A DNA stretch of 64,000 nt from contig NZ_CP033116.1 of the NCBI RefSeq assembly GCF_009497895.1, positions 2,418,001-2,482,000 on the forward strand. Reading direction: 5' to 3'. The notes beneath the pieces were generated by a model, which did no database searches, was not told the DNA's origin, and worked only from the letters and a program-made list of their open reading frames with translations. A program made the position numbers and the translations under genes. Of this stretch, positions 30,160 to 40,121 are shown in pieces. Source of the stretch: Halopseudomonas pelagia. GTDB lineage: Bacteria > Pseudomonadota > Gammaproteobacteria > Pseudomonadales > Pseudomonadaceae. Numbering within the stretch: position 1 is the first letter of the stretch; each line of letters starts with the position of its first letter.

Positions 30160-31665
30160 ATGTGTGGCATTGTTGGCATAGTGGGCAAAGCGAACGTCAA
30201 TCAGGCGCTCTATGATGCCCTGACAGTCCTGCAGCATCGCGGCCAGGACGCCGCCGGCATCGTAACCTGCGACCGTGGGCGGCTCTACCTGCGCAAGGAT
30301 AACGGCCTGGTACGAGATGTGTTTCATCAGCGGCATATGCAGCGTTTGGTAGGCAACATGGGCATAGGCCATGTGCGCTACCCAACAGCTGGGTCGTCCA
30401 GTTCGGCCGAAGCGCAACCGTTCTACGTCAACTCTCCCTACGGCATCACCCTGGCGCATAACGGCAATCTGACCAACGTCGAACAGCTGTCTCGCGAGAT
30501 CTACGAGTCCGACCTGCGCCACATCAATACCAACTCCGACTCGGAAGTATTGCTCAACGTCTTCGCTCACGAACTGGCCCGTTGCGGCAAACTGCAGCCC
30601 AGCCAGGAAGATATCTTTGATGCCGTGCGCGCTGTGCACAAGCGATGTGTCGGCGGCTACGCGGCGATTGCGATGGTCACCGGCTACGGCATCGTCGGCT
30701 TCCGCGACCCCAATGCGATTCGCCCCATCGTTTTTGGCCAGCGCGAAACCGAGAATGGCGTCGAGTACATGATCGCCTCGGAAAGCGTCTCGCTGGATGT
30801 GCTGGGCTTCGATCTGATCCGCGATCTGGAGCCGGGCGAGGCTGTTTACATCACTGACAAGGGCGAATTACATACCCGTCAGTGCGCGGAAGATCCACAT
30901 TACTCGCCCTGCATTTTCGAACATGTGTATCTGGCGCGCCCGGATTCGATGATCGACAACGTGCTGGTCTATAAGGCGCGGTTGCGCATGGGTGAGAAAC
31001 TCGCGGAAAAAATTCTGCGCGACAACCCGGATCACGGCATCGACGTGGTGATCCCGATTCCGGACACCAGCCGTACCTCGGCGGTGGAGCTGGCGAACCA
31101 TTTGGGCGTCAAGTTCCGTGAAGGCTTCGTCAAGAACCGCTATATCGGGCGTACTTTCATTATGCCCGGCCAGGCCGCGCGGAAAAAATCTGTACGGCAG
31201 AAACTCAACGCAATTGAGCTGGAGTTTCGTGGCAAGAATGTTCTACTGGTGGACGACTCCATCGTTCGCGGCACTACCTGCAAGCAGATCATTCAGATGG
31301 CCCGGGAAGCGGGTGCCAAACAGGTTTATTTCTGCTCTGCGGCACCGGCAGTGCGCTACCCGAACGTGTATGGCATCGATATGCCCAGCGTTCATGAGCT
31401 GATCGCGCACAATCGTACCACTGAAGAAGTGGCTGAATTGATCGGCGCGGACTGGTTGATTTACCAGGATCTGCATGACCTGGTGGACGCGGTCAGTGAG
31501 GGTAATCCCAAGCTGAAGCGCTTTGATTGTTCGGTTTTCGACGGTGATTACATTACTGGCGATGTGAACGAGGCTTACCTGGGCAAGATCGAGCGCGCGC
31601 GCAATGATGCTGCCATGGCCACAGGTGATCAAGGCAACGCGGTGATTGAGCTGCACAATAATTAA
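30160..31665 (+). CDS. purF: Amidophosphoribosyltransferase
   Basis: 501 residues. The class II glutamine amidotransferase domain begins with the nucleophile Cys2 (MCGIVGIVG); the phosphoribosyltransferase domain carries the PRPP loop [17 protein letters not shown]. It makes 5-phosphoribosylamine, the first committed purine step. AAAAGGTG precedes the ATG. metZ follows after 68 bases. Confidence 0.98.
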   Translation: MCGIVGIVGKANVNQALYDALTVLQHRGQDAAGIVTCDRGRLYLRKDNGLVRDVFHQRHMQRLVGNMGIGHVRYPTAGSSSSAEAQPFYVNSPYGITLAHNGNLTNVEQLSREIYESDLRHINTNSDSEVLLNVFAHELARCGKLQPSQEDIFDAVRAVHKRCVGGYAAIAMVTGYGIVGFRDPNAIRPIVFGQRETENGVEYMIASESVSLDVLGFDLIRDLEPGEAVYITDKGELHTRQCAEDPHYSPCIFEHVYLARPDSMIDNVLVYKARLRMGEKLAEKILRDNPDHGIDVVIPIPDTSRTSAVELANHLGVKFREGFVKNRYIGRTFIMPGQAARKKSVRQKLNAIELEFRGKNVLLVDDSIVRGTTCKQIIQMAREAGAKQVYFCSAAPAVRYPNVYGIDMPSVHELIAHNRTTEEVAELIGADWLIYQDLHDLVDAVSEGNPKLKRFDCSVFDGDYITGDVNEAYLGKIERARNDAAMATGDQGNAVIELHNN

Positions 31666-31733
31666 GCAGGAACAACAGCCGTTGGCGGGCTGGCGTAACG
31701 CCAACTCGTTAGCGCAGCAAAGAGATTCGAGCC

Positions 31734-32951
31734 ATGACTACAGAATGGGATGCGGGTCGCCTGGATAGCGATCTGAGCGAAGTGGGTTTCGATACCCTGG
31801 CCGTGCGCGCGGGCCAGCGCCGCGGGCCCGAAGCCGAGCACGGCGAAGCCTTGTTTCTGACTTCCAGCTATGTGTTTCGCAGCGCCGCTGATGCAGCTGC
31901 CTGCTTTGCTGGCGAAGCCAAGGGCAATGTCTACTCGCGGTACATGAATCCCACTGTGCGCACGTTCGAAGAGCGCATGGCTGCACTGGAAGGCGCCGAG
32001 CAGGCTGTCGCTACGTCTTCAGGCATGGCTGCGATTCTGGCCATGGTCATGAGCCTGTGCTCTGGCGGCGATCATATTCTGGTCTCGCGCAGTGTATTCG
32101 GCGCCACGGTCAGTCTGTTCGACAAATACTTCAAGCGCTTCGGGGTCGAGTTCGATTATGTCGAGCTAGCGGACTTGAATGCCTGGAAATCGGCGTGCAA
32201 GCCCAATACCAAACTGTTCTTTGTCGAATCGCCCTCCAACCCGCTCGCCGAGCTGGTGGACATTCGCGGCCTGTCGGAAGTGGCTCATGCGCAGGGAGTC
32301 CTGTTGGCGGTGGATAATTGCTTCTGTACGCCAGCACTGCAAAAGCCTCTGGAACTGGGCGCCGACATCATCATTCATTCGGCTACCAAGTATATCGACG
32401 GTCAAGGCCGTTGCCTGGGGGGCGTAGTCGCGGGCCGCCGCGAGCACATGCAGGAAGTCGTGGGCTTTTTGCGCACTGCTGGACCGACCCTCAGCCCGTT
32501 CAATGCCTGGGTGTTTCTCAAAGGTTTGGAGACCTTGCGCCTGCGCATGCAGGCACATTGCGCCAGCGCGCAGACACTGGCCGAATGGCTGGAACAGCAG
32601 GAGGGGGTCGAGCACGTGTATTACGCTGGGCTACCCAGTCACCCGCAGCATGAGTTGGCCAAGCGTCAACAAAAGGCCTTCGGTGCTGTGCTCAGCTTTG
32701 AGGTGGCCGGAGGGCGTGAGGCGGCCTGGCGTTTCATTGATGCGACCCGGCTGTTGTCCATCACCGCTAACCTGGGTGACAGCAAGAGCACCATTACCCA
32801 TCCTGCGACCACTACTCATGGCCGTCTGACGCCGGAAACCCGAGCTACAGCGGGGATTCGCGACAATCTGATCCGCATTGCGGTGGGTCTGGAAGAAGTA
32901 GAGGATCTGCAAGCCGATCTGATGCGCGGGCTGGCGGCGCTACGCGCCTGA
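31734..32951 (+). CDS. metZ: O-succinylhomoserine sulfhydrylase
   Basis: 405 residues of the Cys/Met-metabolism PLP family. The PLP lysine lies in IHSATKYIDGQGRCLGG; YSRYMNPTVRTFEERMAALEG and FFVESPSNPL are typical. It makes homocysteine directly from O-succinylhomoserine and sulfide, the pseudomonad route. The purF-metZ order is conserved in Pseudomonas and separates it from cystathionine gamma-synthase. A 7-bp inverted repeat (GTTGGCG/CGCCAAC, 31680-31704) lies in the gap upstream. Confidence 0.94.
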   Translation: MTTEWDAGRLDSDLSEVGFDTLAVRAGQRRGPEAEHGEALFLTSSYVFRSAADAAACFAGEAKGNVYSRYMNPTVRTFEERMAALEGAEQAVATSSGMAAILAMVMSLCSGGDHILVSRSVFGATVSLFDKYFKRFGVEFDYVELADLNAWKSACKPNTKLFFVESPSNPLAELVDIRGLSEVAHAQGVLLAVDNCFCTPALQKPLELGADIIIHSATKYIDGQGRCLGGVVAGRREHMQEVVGFLRTAGPTLSPFNAWVFLKGLETLRLRMQAHCASAQTLAEWLEQQEGVEHVYYAGLPSHPQHELAKRQQKAFGAVLSFEVAGGREAAWRFIDATRLLSITANLGDSKSTITHPATTTHGRLTPETRATAGIRDNLIRIAVGLEEVEDLQADLMRGLAALRA

Positions 32952-32953
32952 TA

Positions 32954-32969
32954 GTGAGACGCGTCTCAC
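32954..32969. repeat. Perfect 16-bp palindrome after metZ
   Basis: GTGAGACG followed by its complement CGTCTCAC begins two bases after the metZ stop. No T tract follows directly; a second short palindrome, AAAAAGCTTTTT, lies at 32979-32990. It could be an operator for the ComEA-like gene or a 3' hairpin of metZ. Confidence 0.55.
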
Positions 32970-33098
32970 AACAAGGGTAAAAAGCTTTTTATTTTCAGAT
33001 ACAGCTGTTTTAAGTTGATTCGGCCGCAGGGAAGCGGGCCAGATCCGCTGCAGTCACCCCTGCAGTGCGGCGATCTTTCATAAAAAAGGAGCTTTACC

Positions 33099-33383
33099 AT
33101 GAAGCATTTTATTCTTGCTGTTTGTCTTTCTTTTGCCTCGGTCTTTGCCCTGCCTGCTCTGGCAGAATCCACTCCAGCCCCTGTGGTCAGCGTCAACATC
33201 AATTCTGCCAGTGCCGATGAGATTGCCGAAGTGCTCCAGGGCGTAGGTCAGGCCAAGGCTCAGGCGATTGTCGACTACCGCGAATCCAATGGCGCCTTTG
33301 CCGCGATTGAAGACCTGGGGGAGGTCAAGGGTATTGGCGAGGCTACCCTGGCCAAGAATCAGGAGCGGATCACCCTGAAGTAA
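33099..33383 (+). CDS. ComEA family helix-hairpin-helix protein
   Basis: 94 residues: a signal peptide (about 22 residues, ending ALPALAES) followed by a tandem helix-hairpin-helix domain (VNINSASADEIAEVLQGVGQAKAQAIVDY...GEVKGIGEATLAKNQERI). Such periplasmic DNA-binding proteins take part in DNA uptake in competent bacteria; in Pseudomonas the role of this short form is not well defined. AAAAGGAG lies 8 bases before the ATG. Confidence 0.92.
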   Translation: MKHFILAVCLSFASVFALPALAESTPAPVVSVNINSASADEIAEVLQGVGQAKAQAIVDYRESNGAFAAIEDLGEVKGIGEATLAKNQERITLK

Positions 33384-33420
33384 CCGCGGTGTACCTGGTA
33401 TCGGCGCAGCGTTGTCGATA

Positions 33421-34869
33421 TCAGGTTTTGAGTTTGCTCACCGACCCGCTCAGGGTGTGCGCCAGACTGGCCAGTTGCTCGCTGGTGGCAGCGCTGAGTG
33501 AGGTTTGCCTCACGGTAGTTTCTGTCACATCCCTTATCTGCACCACACTCTCGGTAATGGCTTCTGCCGCTTGGCTCTGCTGCTCTACGGCAGAGGCGAT
33601 TTCGCTATTTCCATCGCGAATCTGGCTGACGGCGGCTGCAATAATCCCCAGTGCCTCTCCCGCCTGCTGGCTTTGCTCGACTGATTCATGCGTCAGCGCT
33701 GCACTCGCTTGCATATCGCTCACCGCCGCGCTGGTGCCGCTTTGCAGCGCCTCTATCATGCGCTGAATTTCCTCGGTAGAGATCTGGACCCGTTGCGCCA
33801 GAGCTCGTACTTCGTCTGCGACCACCGCAAATCCGCGGCCTGACTCACCGGCGCGCGCGGCTTCAATGGCAGCATTAAGGGCAAGCAGGTTGGTTTGCTC
33901 GGCGATATTACGAATCACGCTGACCACGCCACTGATTTCCCGGCTATGTCCTTGCAGGGTTTCCATATGCCGGGTGCAACGTTCGATGCTGGTCGCCAGG
34001 CCGGCGATCGTCTGACTAACCAGGTTCACCCGATCATGGCCTTCGCGTGCCAGCAAATCCGCTTGCCTGGATTGATCGCGAGTCGTCGACGAATTGCGCG
34101 CGATGTCCTGTACGGTCGCACTCATCTCGTTGGCAGCAGCGGCGACCATGTCAGTCTGGCTCTGTTGGCTGGTCATGCCCGCGCGCATCTGGGCCATGAC
34201 TTGAACCAGATTGGCTGTGCCTGCATCCAGTTGTTCCGCAGCCTGCCTGACCGAGCGGACAATGTCGTGCTGCGATGCTTGCATGGCATTGAAAGCTCGC
34301 GCTATGGAGCCGATCTCGTCACGTGAGTCAGCCTGCGCGCGCAGGGTCAGATCACCGCTTTGCTGGACCTTGAGCATCACGTCACGCAGCGCGATGATGT
34401 GCCCGGTAATAAACGAGATCAGCAGTTGTGAGACAACCAGCAGCAACAGCATCAGCAGAGTCACGGTGACAGCGTAAAAAAGCGCCCGTTCGATCAGCAA
34501 CTGCATATAGGGGATACGCTCAACACCCAGCAGGTAGGGTTGCCCTGCCTGTTGGCCGGCCCAGAGCCCATAGAACTCGCGGGCATCCGCTGGGTCTAAT
34601 TCCTCAGCAGATTTCCACAGAGGGGTGGCCGTGTTGCCTGAGGTCAATCGGTTGTGTCGGGGTTCTGGTGGAATTTCTTTCAGCCCAGGTAGTGCGGGGA
34701 TGGAGCTATTGTTGGAGGCCAGCACGGCACCGGCGAGTTGCTTTCGCTGATCCTGCAGGCTGTGCTGCTCGATCCAGAGAGCGGCCAGAACCAGCATCAG
34801 GGTGGTGACGAATGCTACCGAATTGACGGCCCAGAATTTGTATTTTAACGGTAGATGCTGAAGAACCAC
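33421..34869 (-). CDS. Methyl-accepting chemotaxis protein
   Basis: About 482 residues. One transmembrane helix near residues 11-31, a short periplasmic domain of about 110 residues without a recognised ligand fold, a second helix (about 133-160), a HAMP domain, and the cytoplasmic signalling domain with the hairpin tip [37 protein letters not shown] prefer the GTG at 34869 because AAGGAG lies 8 bases upstream; the TTG at 34956 adds 29 residues without an RBS. No chemotaxis genes are next to it. Stimulus unknown. Confidence 0.9.
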   Translation of the reverse strand: MVLQHLPLKYKFWAVNSVAFVTTLMLVLAALWIEQHSLQDQRKQLAGAVLASNNSSIPALPGLKEIPPEPRHNRLTSGNTATPLWKSAEELDPADAREFYGLWAGQQAGQPYLLGVERIPYMQLLIERALFYAVTVTLLMLLLLVVSQLLISFITGHIIALRDVMLKVQQSGDLTLRAQADSRDEIGSIARAFNAMQASQHDIVRSVRQAAEQLDAGTANLVQVMAQMRAGMTSQQSQTDMVAAAANEMSATVQDIARNSSTTRDQSRQADLLAREGHDRVNLVSQTIAGLATSIERCTRHMETLQGHSREISGVVSVIRNIAEQTNLLALNAAIEAARAGESGRGFAVVADEVRALAQRVQISTEEIQRMIEALQSGTSAAVSDMQASAALTHESVEQSQQAGEALGIIAAAVSQIRDGNSEIASAVEQQSQAAEAITESVVQIRDVTETTVRQTSLSAATSEQLASLAHTLSGSVSKLKT

Positions 34870-35062
34870 GTCATTGCTCCTTTGAGGCCGTGCAATCGCC
34901 GCCGCGAAGACACTGGGCAGCCAGTATAAATATGCTTTAGCAGTATCGGTTGACAAGGATCAAACTTGAATGAGTTTTGTCACACAACAGTCCGCGGGAC
35001 GGGCCGCGTTTCACTGTTTGATTCAGGTATACTCATTCGCTGAAAACGGATGAAGGTTGCAT

Positions 35063-36208
35063 ATGACGAGCGCGCTGGTTGAACCCTTGATGATTGATCG
35101 TAATGCCGATCTGGCGCATTGGTGTGAGCGTTGGCTCATGCTGCCCTATGTCGCCGTTGACACTGAATTCGAGCGCACGGAGACATTCTTTCCGATCGCA
35201 GGCCTGATTCAGATCGGCGACGGAGAAGCGGCTTACCTGATTGACCCATTGGCAATTACCGACTGGTCGCCGCTGGTGGCGCTACTGCAAAGCCCAGACG
35301 TGATCAAGGTGCTGCATGCTTGCAGCGAAGATCTGGAAGTGTTCATGAAGCTCTGCGGCGTGGCGCCGATGCCACTGTTCGACACGCAGATGGCCGCTGC
35401 CTATCTGGGCATGGACTTTTCCATGGGCTACTCGCGCCTGGTAAAGGCGCTGTTGGATATTGACCTGTCCAATGCCGAAACCCGTTCCAATTGGTTGCAA
35501 CGGCCCCTGAGCCCCAATCAGATCACCTATGCCGCCGCTGATGCCTTGCACCTTGCAGAGCTTTATCAGGTGCTGGGTCCGCGTATCGAAGCTGCAGGTT
35601 TGACCGATTGGTTGCTGGAAGACAGCGCAGAGCTGGTCAATGCCGCCGCACGGATTCAGGAGCCAGAAACGGCTTATCTGAACGTCAAACAGGCCTGGCG
35701 GCTGAAGCCCTCCGAACTGGCGGTTCTCAAGGTCTTGGCCAGTTGGCGTGAACGTGAGTCGCGTCAGCGTGATCAGGCGCGCAATCGCCTGCTGCGCGAA
35801 AAAACATTATGCCCGTTGGCCCAGCGTCAGCCGGATAGTCTGCAGGCGCTGTCACGTATCGAAGATATGCATCCACGCAGTGTCAGGCAGGACGGTCAAG
35901 CGATCCTCGATCTTATACGGGCAGGGCAAGAGGTGCCTGAACATGACTGGCCTCAGCGCCTGCCGGAACCCTTGCCGGCGGAGGCAAACAAGCTGCTCAA
36001 GGTTTTGAAGAAAGTCGGCCAGCAGCACGCGTCAACCCTCGGCATGGCTGAGGAGCTGATGCTGCGCAAGAAGCATCTGGAGGCCCTGGTCCGCAGCGGT
36101 TATCCAGGCGGGCCCTATCAACTGCCTGATGAGTTGAATGGCTGGCGGCGCGTCCTTATGGGTGAACAGCTGTTAGCGGTTGCCAATGCCAGAGATCAAG
36201 CCGAATGA
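35063..36208 (+). CDS. rnd: Ribonuclease D
   Basis: 381 residues. The DEDD exonuclease domain ([22 protein letters not shown], then [13 protein letters not shown] with the last Asp) is followed by an HRDC domain (about residues 210-290, [23 protein letters not shown]). It trims 3' ends of tRNA and other stable RNAs. GAAGG lies 6 bases before the ATG at 35063; a TATACT -10-like box is at 35028. It overlaps ycgL by 4 bases, the usual Pseudomonas pair. Confidence 0.96.
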   Translation: MTSALVEPLMIDRNADLAHWCERWLMLPYVAVDTEFERTETFFPIAGLIQIGDGEAAYLIDPLAITDWSPLVALLQSPDVIKVLHACSEDLEVFMKLCGVAPMPLFDTQMAAAYLGMDFSMGYSRLVKALLDIDLSNAETRSNWLQRPLSPNQITYAAADALHLAELYQVLGPRIEAAGLTDWLLEDSAELVNAAARIQEPETAYLNVKQAWRLKPSELAVLKVLASWRERESRQRDQARNRLLREKTLCPLAQRQPDSLQALSRIEDMHPRSVRQDGQAILDLIRAGQEVPEHDWPQRLPEPLPAEANKLLKVLKKVGQQHASTLGMAEELMLRKKHLEALVRSGYPGGPYQLPDELNGWRRVLMGEQLLAVANARDQAE

Positions 36209-36498
36209 AAGTCATGTGTTCCATCTACCGCAGTAAGCGCAAGGATGGCATGTACCTGTACGTGCCACGTAAAAAGGACATGAGTGAATTGCCCGAGGCG
36301 CTGATGCAGTTTTTCGGCAAGCCGGAACTGTCCATGGATCTGGTGCTTACGCCCGAGCGCAAGCTGGCACGTGAAGATATTGATATCGTGTTGCGCAATC
36401 TCGAAGAGCAGGGGTACCACCTGCAAATGCCGCCCCAGGAGGATGAATACCTGGTGCATTTGCCAGACGAACTGCTCTATCGCAACGACCCGATCTGA
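36205..36498 (+). CDS. YcgL domain protein
   Basis: 97 residues matching the whole YcgL family ([23 protein letters not shown] at the start, then LARxDVxxVLxxLxxQGYxLQMPP-type pattern). The function is unknown in all species; conserved coupling with rnd suggests an RNA-linked role, which is inference. It begins within the rnd stop codon. Confidence 0.93.
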   Translation: MKVMCSIYRSKRKDGMYLYVPRKKDMSELPEALMQFFGKPELSMDLVLTPERKLAREDIDIVLRNLEEQGYHLQMPPQEDEYLVHLPDELLYRNDPI

Positions 36499-36499
36499 A

Positions 36500-36742
36500 T
36501 CAGCTCGGCGACCTTGAACGTCGCTGCGGCGGCGCTTTTCTCAACGGATCCAGTAGGTAGGAAAGCCCGTTATGATCGATTTCCTGCATAAGCGCGAGTA
36601 AGCGACCTATCTCCCCGCGCGGAAATCCCTCACGGGCAAACCAGTTAAGGTAATGTCCGGGCAAGTCGGCGATGACTCGGCCCTGGTATTTGCCATAGGG
36701 CATTTGACGCTCGAGCAACAGCGGTAGATCTTCTGGGTTCAT
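36500..36742 (-). CDS. DUF3820 family protein
   Basis: 80 residues with the diagnostic block MPYGKYQGRVIADLPGHYLNWFAREGFPRGEIGRLLALMQEI. The family is annotated as a putative quorum-sensing-regulated virulence factor, but biochemistry is lacking. ATG 36742 (MNPEDLPLLL) is the family-like start; the upstream ATG at 36793 would add 17 unusual residues. It is convergent with ycgL, one base apart. Confidence 0.88.
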   Translation of the reverse strand: MNPEDLPLLLERQMPYGKYQGRVIADLPGHYLNWFAREGFPRGEIGRLLALMQEIDHNGLSYLLDPLRKAPPQRRSRSPS

Positions 36743-36828
36743 CGCAGGTTCCGGGTGTCCAGGGTCGTTGCATGCTATCGTCGCGTTCAGCAACTGACCG
36801 CGTTGCTATACACACAACAGGATAAGTC

Positions 36829-37200
36829 ATGATTGTTAAAGCACTTCGTAATGGATTGGGAAATATTATCATTTTTGTCGATTTTCTGACTCGTCCGGCC
36901 AAGATGAAGCGTTCGGCCGAGGACCAGGCGGAAGTAGAGCGGGCAGCGGCTGCCTTGAGTCTGTACCAATTTCGTGCCTGTCCTTTTTGTATCAAGACTC
37001 GGCGTACGCTGCACAAACTCAACCTGCCGGTAACGCTGCGCGATGCCAAGAATAATCAGCAGGACCGTCAGACGCTACTGGAGCAAGGTGGCAAGATTCA
37101 AGTGCCGTGCCTGCGAATAGACGAGGCGGGTGGCACTACCTGGCTATATGACTCCAAAGCCATTGATGATTATCTCCAAGAGCGATTCGCAGCGGCTTGA
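36829..37200 (+). CDS. Glutaredoxin-like protein with N-terminal hydrophobic segment
   Basis: 123 residues. A hydrophobic N-terminal stretch (LGNIIIFVDFLTRP, about residues 10-23) is followed by a thioredoxin-fold domain with the dithiol site CPFC (about residues 51-54), the cis-Pro loop QVPCL and a C-terminal YDSKAIDDYL typical of glutaredoxins. The N-terminal segment could associate with the membrane. Probably a GSH-dependent disulfide reductase; target unknown. Confidence 0.88.
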   Translation: MIVKALRNGLGNIIIFVDFLTRPAKMKRSAEDQAEVERAAAALSLYQFRACPFCIKTRRTLHKLNLPVTLRDAKNNQQDRQTLLEQGGKIQVPCLRIDEAGGTTWLYDSKAIDDYLQERFAAA

Positions 37201-37221
37201 TCCGCAGCAGCAGGAGCTGGA

Positions 37222-37809
37222 ATGGGCGCCCCCTCAAGACATCGCAGTAATATTCTGAATGCCGCCGTTACGCTATTCCGCCGCCGCGGATATGCGGCCA
37301 CAGGGCTTGCTGATATTTTGCAGCACAGTGGTGCGCCCAAAGGTTCGCTGTATCACTACTTCCCCCAGGGAAAGGAGCAGCTGGGCGAGGAGGCGGCACT
37401 GCTGGCAGGGGCCGTTGTCTCGCAAACCTTGCGAAAACTGGGCGAGGAACATTGCTCGGCGGCTGACGTGATGCGTGCTTATGGCAAGCTGCTCGCCGGT
37501 TGGTTGGAAGCTTCTGCTTTTGAAGATGGCTGCCCGCTGGCCACTACCTTGCTGGAAACCACTCCGCAATCCACTCGAATGGCCGCGGCCGGGCAACAGG
37601 CATTTAACCAATGGACCGCTGAAATCAGGCATTTGCTCGAACACCAGGGCGCCGATGCCGAAACCGCCAGGCGGCTCGCGCAACTGGCCATTGCGACCAT
37701 CGAAGGCGCATTAATTCAGGCACGGGTCGAATCCAGCGCCAGGCCGGTGCTGGAATCCACCGAAGAAATTGCCTTCTTAATGGAAGCGCGGCTGGCCAGG
37801 ATTGGCTAA
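37222..37809 (+). CDS. TetR/AcrR family regulator (LmrA/YxaF-like)
   Basis: 195 residues. HTH in the first 50 (ILNAAVTLFRRRGYAATGLADILQHSGAPKGSLYHYFP) and a C-terminal ligand domain resembling the LmrA/YxaF type (EDGCPLATTLLETTPQ). It follows the glutaredoxin gene by 21 bases on the same strand and ends 8 bases from the convergent queD; no dedicated target gene is obvious. Ligand unknown. Confidence 0.88.
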   Translation: MGAPSRHRSNILNAAVTLFRRRGYAATGLADILQHSGAPKGSLYHYFPQGKEQLGEEAALLAGAVVSQTLRKLGEEHCSAADVMRAYGKLLAGWLEASAFEDGCPLATTLLETTPQSTRMAAAGQQAFNQWTAEIRHLLEHQGADAETARRLAQLAIATIEGALIQARVESSARPVLESTEEIAFLMEARLARIG

Positions 37810-37817
37810 GTGTTCGT

Positions 37818-38174
37818 TCAGTCGCCGCGGTACACGCAGCCACTGGTGCAAGTCTCGCGGATGGTGATCTGACTGAGTTCGGGCAACAGCGGTTTAAGTT
37901 CACGCCATATCCACTTGGCCAGAACCTCGCTGGTCGGGTTTTCCAGGCCGGGAATGTCATTCAGGTAGTTATGATCAAGCTGGTCATACAGCGGCTTGAA
38001 AATCGCCTTGAGTTCGGAAAAATCACGAATCCAACCGGTATGCGCATCCGGTTCGCCGCTGATATGCACTGCCACCATGAAAGAATGCCCGTGCAGGCGC
38101 CCGCACTTGTGGCCCTGCGGTACATGCGGCAGCAAGTGCGCTGCCTCGAAGGTAAATTCCTTGAATATTTCCAC
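37818..38174 (-). CDS. queD: 6-carboxy-5,6,7,8-tetrahydropterin synthase
   Basis: 118 residues, full length. It makes 6-carboxytetrahydropterin from dihydroneopterin triphosphate in queuosine synthesis. Zinc and catalytic residues lie in FEAAHLLP and [20 protein letters not shown] and [11 protein letters not shown] are family motifs; the terminal [12 protein letters not shown] is typical. No other queuosine genes are next to it. Confidence 0.95.
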   Translation of the reverse strand: MEIFKEFTFEAAHLLPHVPQGHKCGRLHGHSFMVAVHISGEPDAHTGWIRDFSELKAIFKPLYDQLDHNYLNDIPGLENPTSEVLAKWIWRELKPLLPELSQITIRETCTSGCVYRGD

Positions 38175-38280
38175 GATGACTACCTGGCTAGGTGACTAAG
38201 CCCAGGCTGCTGAACCTGAGCTTATTGAAGGGGCGCAAGTTTATCTGAATCTGTAAACCAGCGCAGTCTTCAACTGGCCT

Positions 38281-38682
38281 TCACCATTCACGCTGCATGT
38301 TGCGGGTGGAGATCTGCTCGTTCAGTGTCCAGTAGTCGTAGAGCACGCCCAACAGAAACAGTCCGCCGGTAAAGAAGTAGGTGATCGCAGTGATCCATTT
38401 GCCCATATACAGGCGATGCGCGCCGAAGATGCCAAGAAAGGTCAATAGCACCCAGCTAAGATTGAAATTGACCGGGCCGCTGCGAAAGCGCCGGTCAGCC
38501 TGCGCATCCATCGAGGGGATCAGAAACAGGTCAACAATCCAGCCGATAAAGAACAGCCCCAGGGTGAAGAACCAGATGGTGCCGGTAATGGGTTTGCCGT
38601 AATAGAAACGATGTGCCCCCATGAAACCGAAGATCCAGAGTAGATAACCGATGCCTTTGCTGTGTGTGTCTGAATAGGCCAT
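38281..38682 (-). CDS. TM2 domain membrane protein (duplicated)
   Basis: 133 residues made of two TM2 repeats: GYLLWIFGFMGAHRFYYGK...GLFFIGWIVDLFLIP (about 12-57) and WVLLTFLGIFGAHRLYMGK...GLFLLGVLYDYWTL (about 76-120). Each has a DRF-like GAHRF/L motif between two helices. Function unknown in bacteria; probably inner membrane. A 106-base gap separates it from queD. Confidence 0.9.
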   Translation of the reverse strand: MAYSDTHSKGIGYLLWIFGFMGAHRFYYGKPITGTIWFFTLGLFFIGWIVDLFLIPSMDAQADRRFRSGPVNFNLSWVLLTFLGIFGAHRLYMGKWITAITYFFTGGLFLLGVLYDYWTLNEQISTRNMQREW

Positions 38683-38762
38683 GTGGCCAACCTCTATTGA
38701 TTGAGTGGACTATGCGATACTGCCAAAGAGCATAGACCTTAAATGATTCCCGGAGTGCCTGC

Positions 38763-40121
38763 ATGGTTGCAGTAAAAAATGTGAACTGGTTCAAACAGGT
38801 GCAGCAGCAAGCGGCACGCTTGAGTGGCCAGACAATCCGCGTGGGCGTGACCGGATTGAGTGGTGCTGGCAAGACCACCTTCATAACCAGCTTGATCAAT
38901 CAGCTGGAGAATCACCAGCGTGGTTTGCTGTCCCGTCGTCGCCCGTTTGATCGTTTGCTGTCAGTGCGATGGCAGCGTGAACAGGTGGAACAGCCGTTTG
39001 CCTATCTGCAGGCGCTGGGAGCGCTGTCGGGCCAGCCGCCGCAATGGCCGTTATCGACTTCTGATCTGTCGCGGGTCGTTATTGACCTGCAGTTTCGCCC
39101 GGAGGGCCTGTTGAAAAGCTTGCAGGGCCAACGCCACGTGCGTCTGGAGTTGCTCGATTACCCCGGGGAGTGGTTGTTGGATCTACCGCTGCTGGGCATG
39201 ACTTTCGGGCAGTGGAATGAGCAGATGCGCGCGTTGCTGGATGCTGAGCCGCGTGTCAGCCTGGCTGGCGATTTGCGTGAACGACTACTGGCCATCGATC
39301 CGGCCGCGCCCTGTGATCAGACGCTGCTGGAACAACTGACCCGCGAGTGGACGGATTTTCTGTTGCGCTGCCGCAGTGAGGCAGGCTTGTCACGCAATCA
39401 ACCTGGGCGTTTCATGTTGCCTGGTAGCGGTATTGCGCCGCAGATGTTGATGTTTGTACCTCTGCTAAGCGCCAATCAGCATAGCCAGGGGGGCGCTGGC
39501 AGTTGGTGGGCGCAATGCCGCGAGCGGTTCGACTATTATCGCGACTTCGTGGTGAAAGGCTTTTATGAGCAGCATTTCAGTCGGCTGGATCGGCAGATTT
39601 TGCTGGTCGATATGCTTGCGCCCATGCAAGCGGGACAGGCCGCTCTGCGTGACCTGCAACTGGCGTTGGAGGGAGTGCTCGGTAGCTTCCGCTACGGCCA
39701 GAACACCCTGTTCCAGCGTCTGTTCAAACCGCGCATCGCTCATATGGCGGTATGTGCCACCAAGGTCGACCAGGTTGCACCGAATCAGCAACGAGCGCTG
39801 CAGCAGTGTCTCGAGGACCTGGTCACCGACAGCCTGTCTGAAGTACGCCACGGTGGCGTACAGGTCCAGGGTTTTCCGCTGGCCGCAGTGCGCGCTGCCG
39901 AGCAGGATGGCGAAACCATGATTGGCGGTCTGGTCGGTCAGACGGCGTTTATCCGCTATCAGCCAGCCAGTATTCCCGAGCACCTGCCCCTGGATCTGCA
40001 GCTGAAGGGGCCCTCCTTACTGCAGTTGCGACCGCCGGCCGGGCTGCATCGAAACGAGCCTTTTCCGCATTACCGGATGGATGATCTGGTCAATTGGATC
40101 CTTGAGGGGGCGCAACCATGA
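38763..40121 (+). CDS. ycjX: YcjX family P-loop protein
   Basis: 452 residues. The Walker A motif GLSGAGKTTF is near residues 31-40, and the family-specific VRLELLDYPGEWLLDLPLLG (about 123-142) includes the G3-like DYPGEW. YcjX is a dynamin/GTPase-like protein of the phage-shock or envelope stress regulon in enterobacteria. No Psp genes are nearby. It overlaps the YcjF gene by 4 bases. Confidence 0.93.
   Translation: MVAVKNVNWFKQVQQQAARLSGQTIRVGVTGLSGAGKTTFITSLINQLENHQRGLLSRRRPFDRLLSVRWQREQVEQPFAYLQALGALSGQPPQWPLSTSDLSRVVIDLQFRPEGLLKSLQGQRHVRLELLDYPGEWLLDLPLLGMTFGQWNEQMRALLDAEPRVSLAGDLRERLLAIDPAAPCDQTLLEQLTREWTDFLLRCRSEAGLSRNQPGRFMLPGSGIAPQMLMFVPLLSANQHSQGGAGSWWAQCRERFDYYRDFVVKGFYEQHFSRLDRQILLVDMLAPMQAGQAALRDLQLALEGVLGSFRYGQNTLFQRLFKPRIAHMAVCATKVDQVAPNQQRALQQCLEDLVTDSLSEVRHGGVQVQGFPLAAVRAAEQDGETMIGGLVGQTAFIRYQPASIPEHLPLDLQLKGPSLLQLRPPAGLHRNEPFPHYRMDDLVNWILEGAQP

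Noticed and set aside
31680..31704. A riboswitch before metZ
   Set aside because: Only a 7-bp inverted repeat is present; the 68-base gap is too small for known SAM or related riboswitches.
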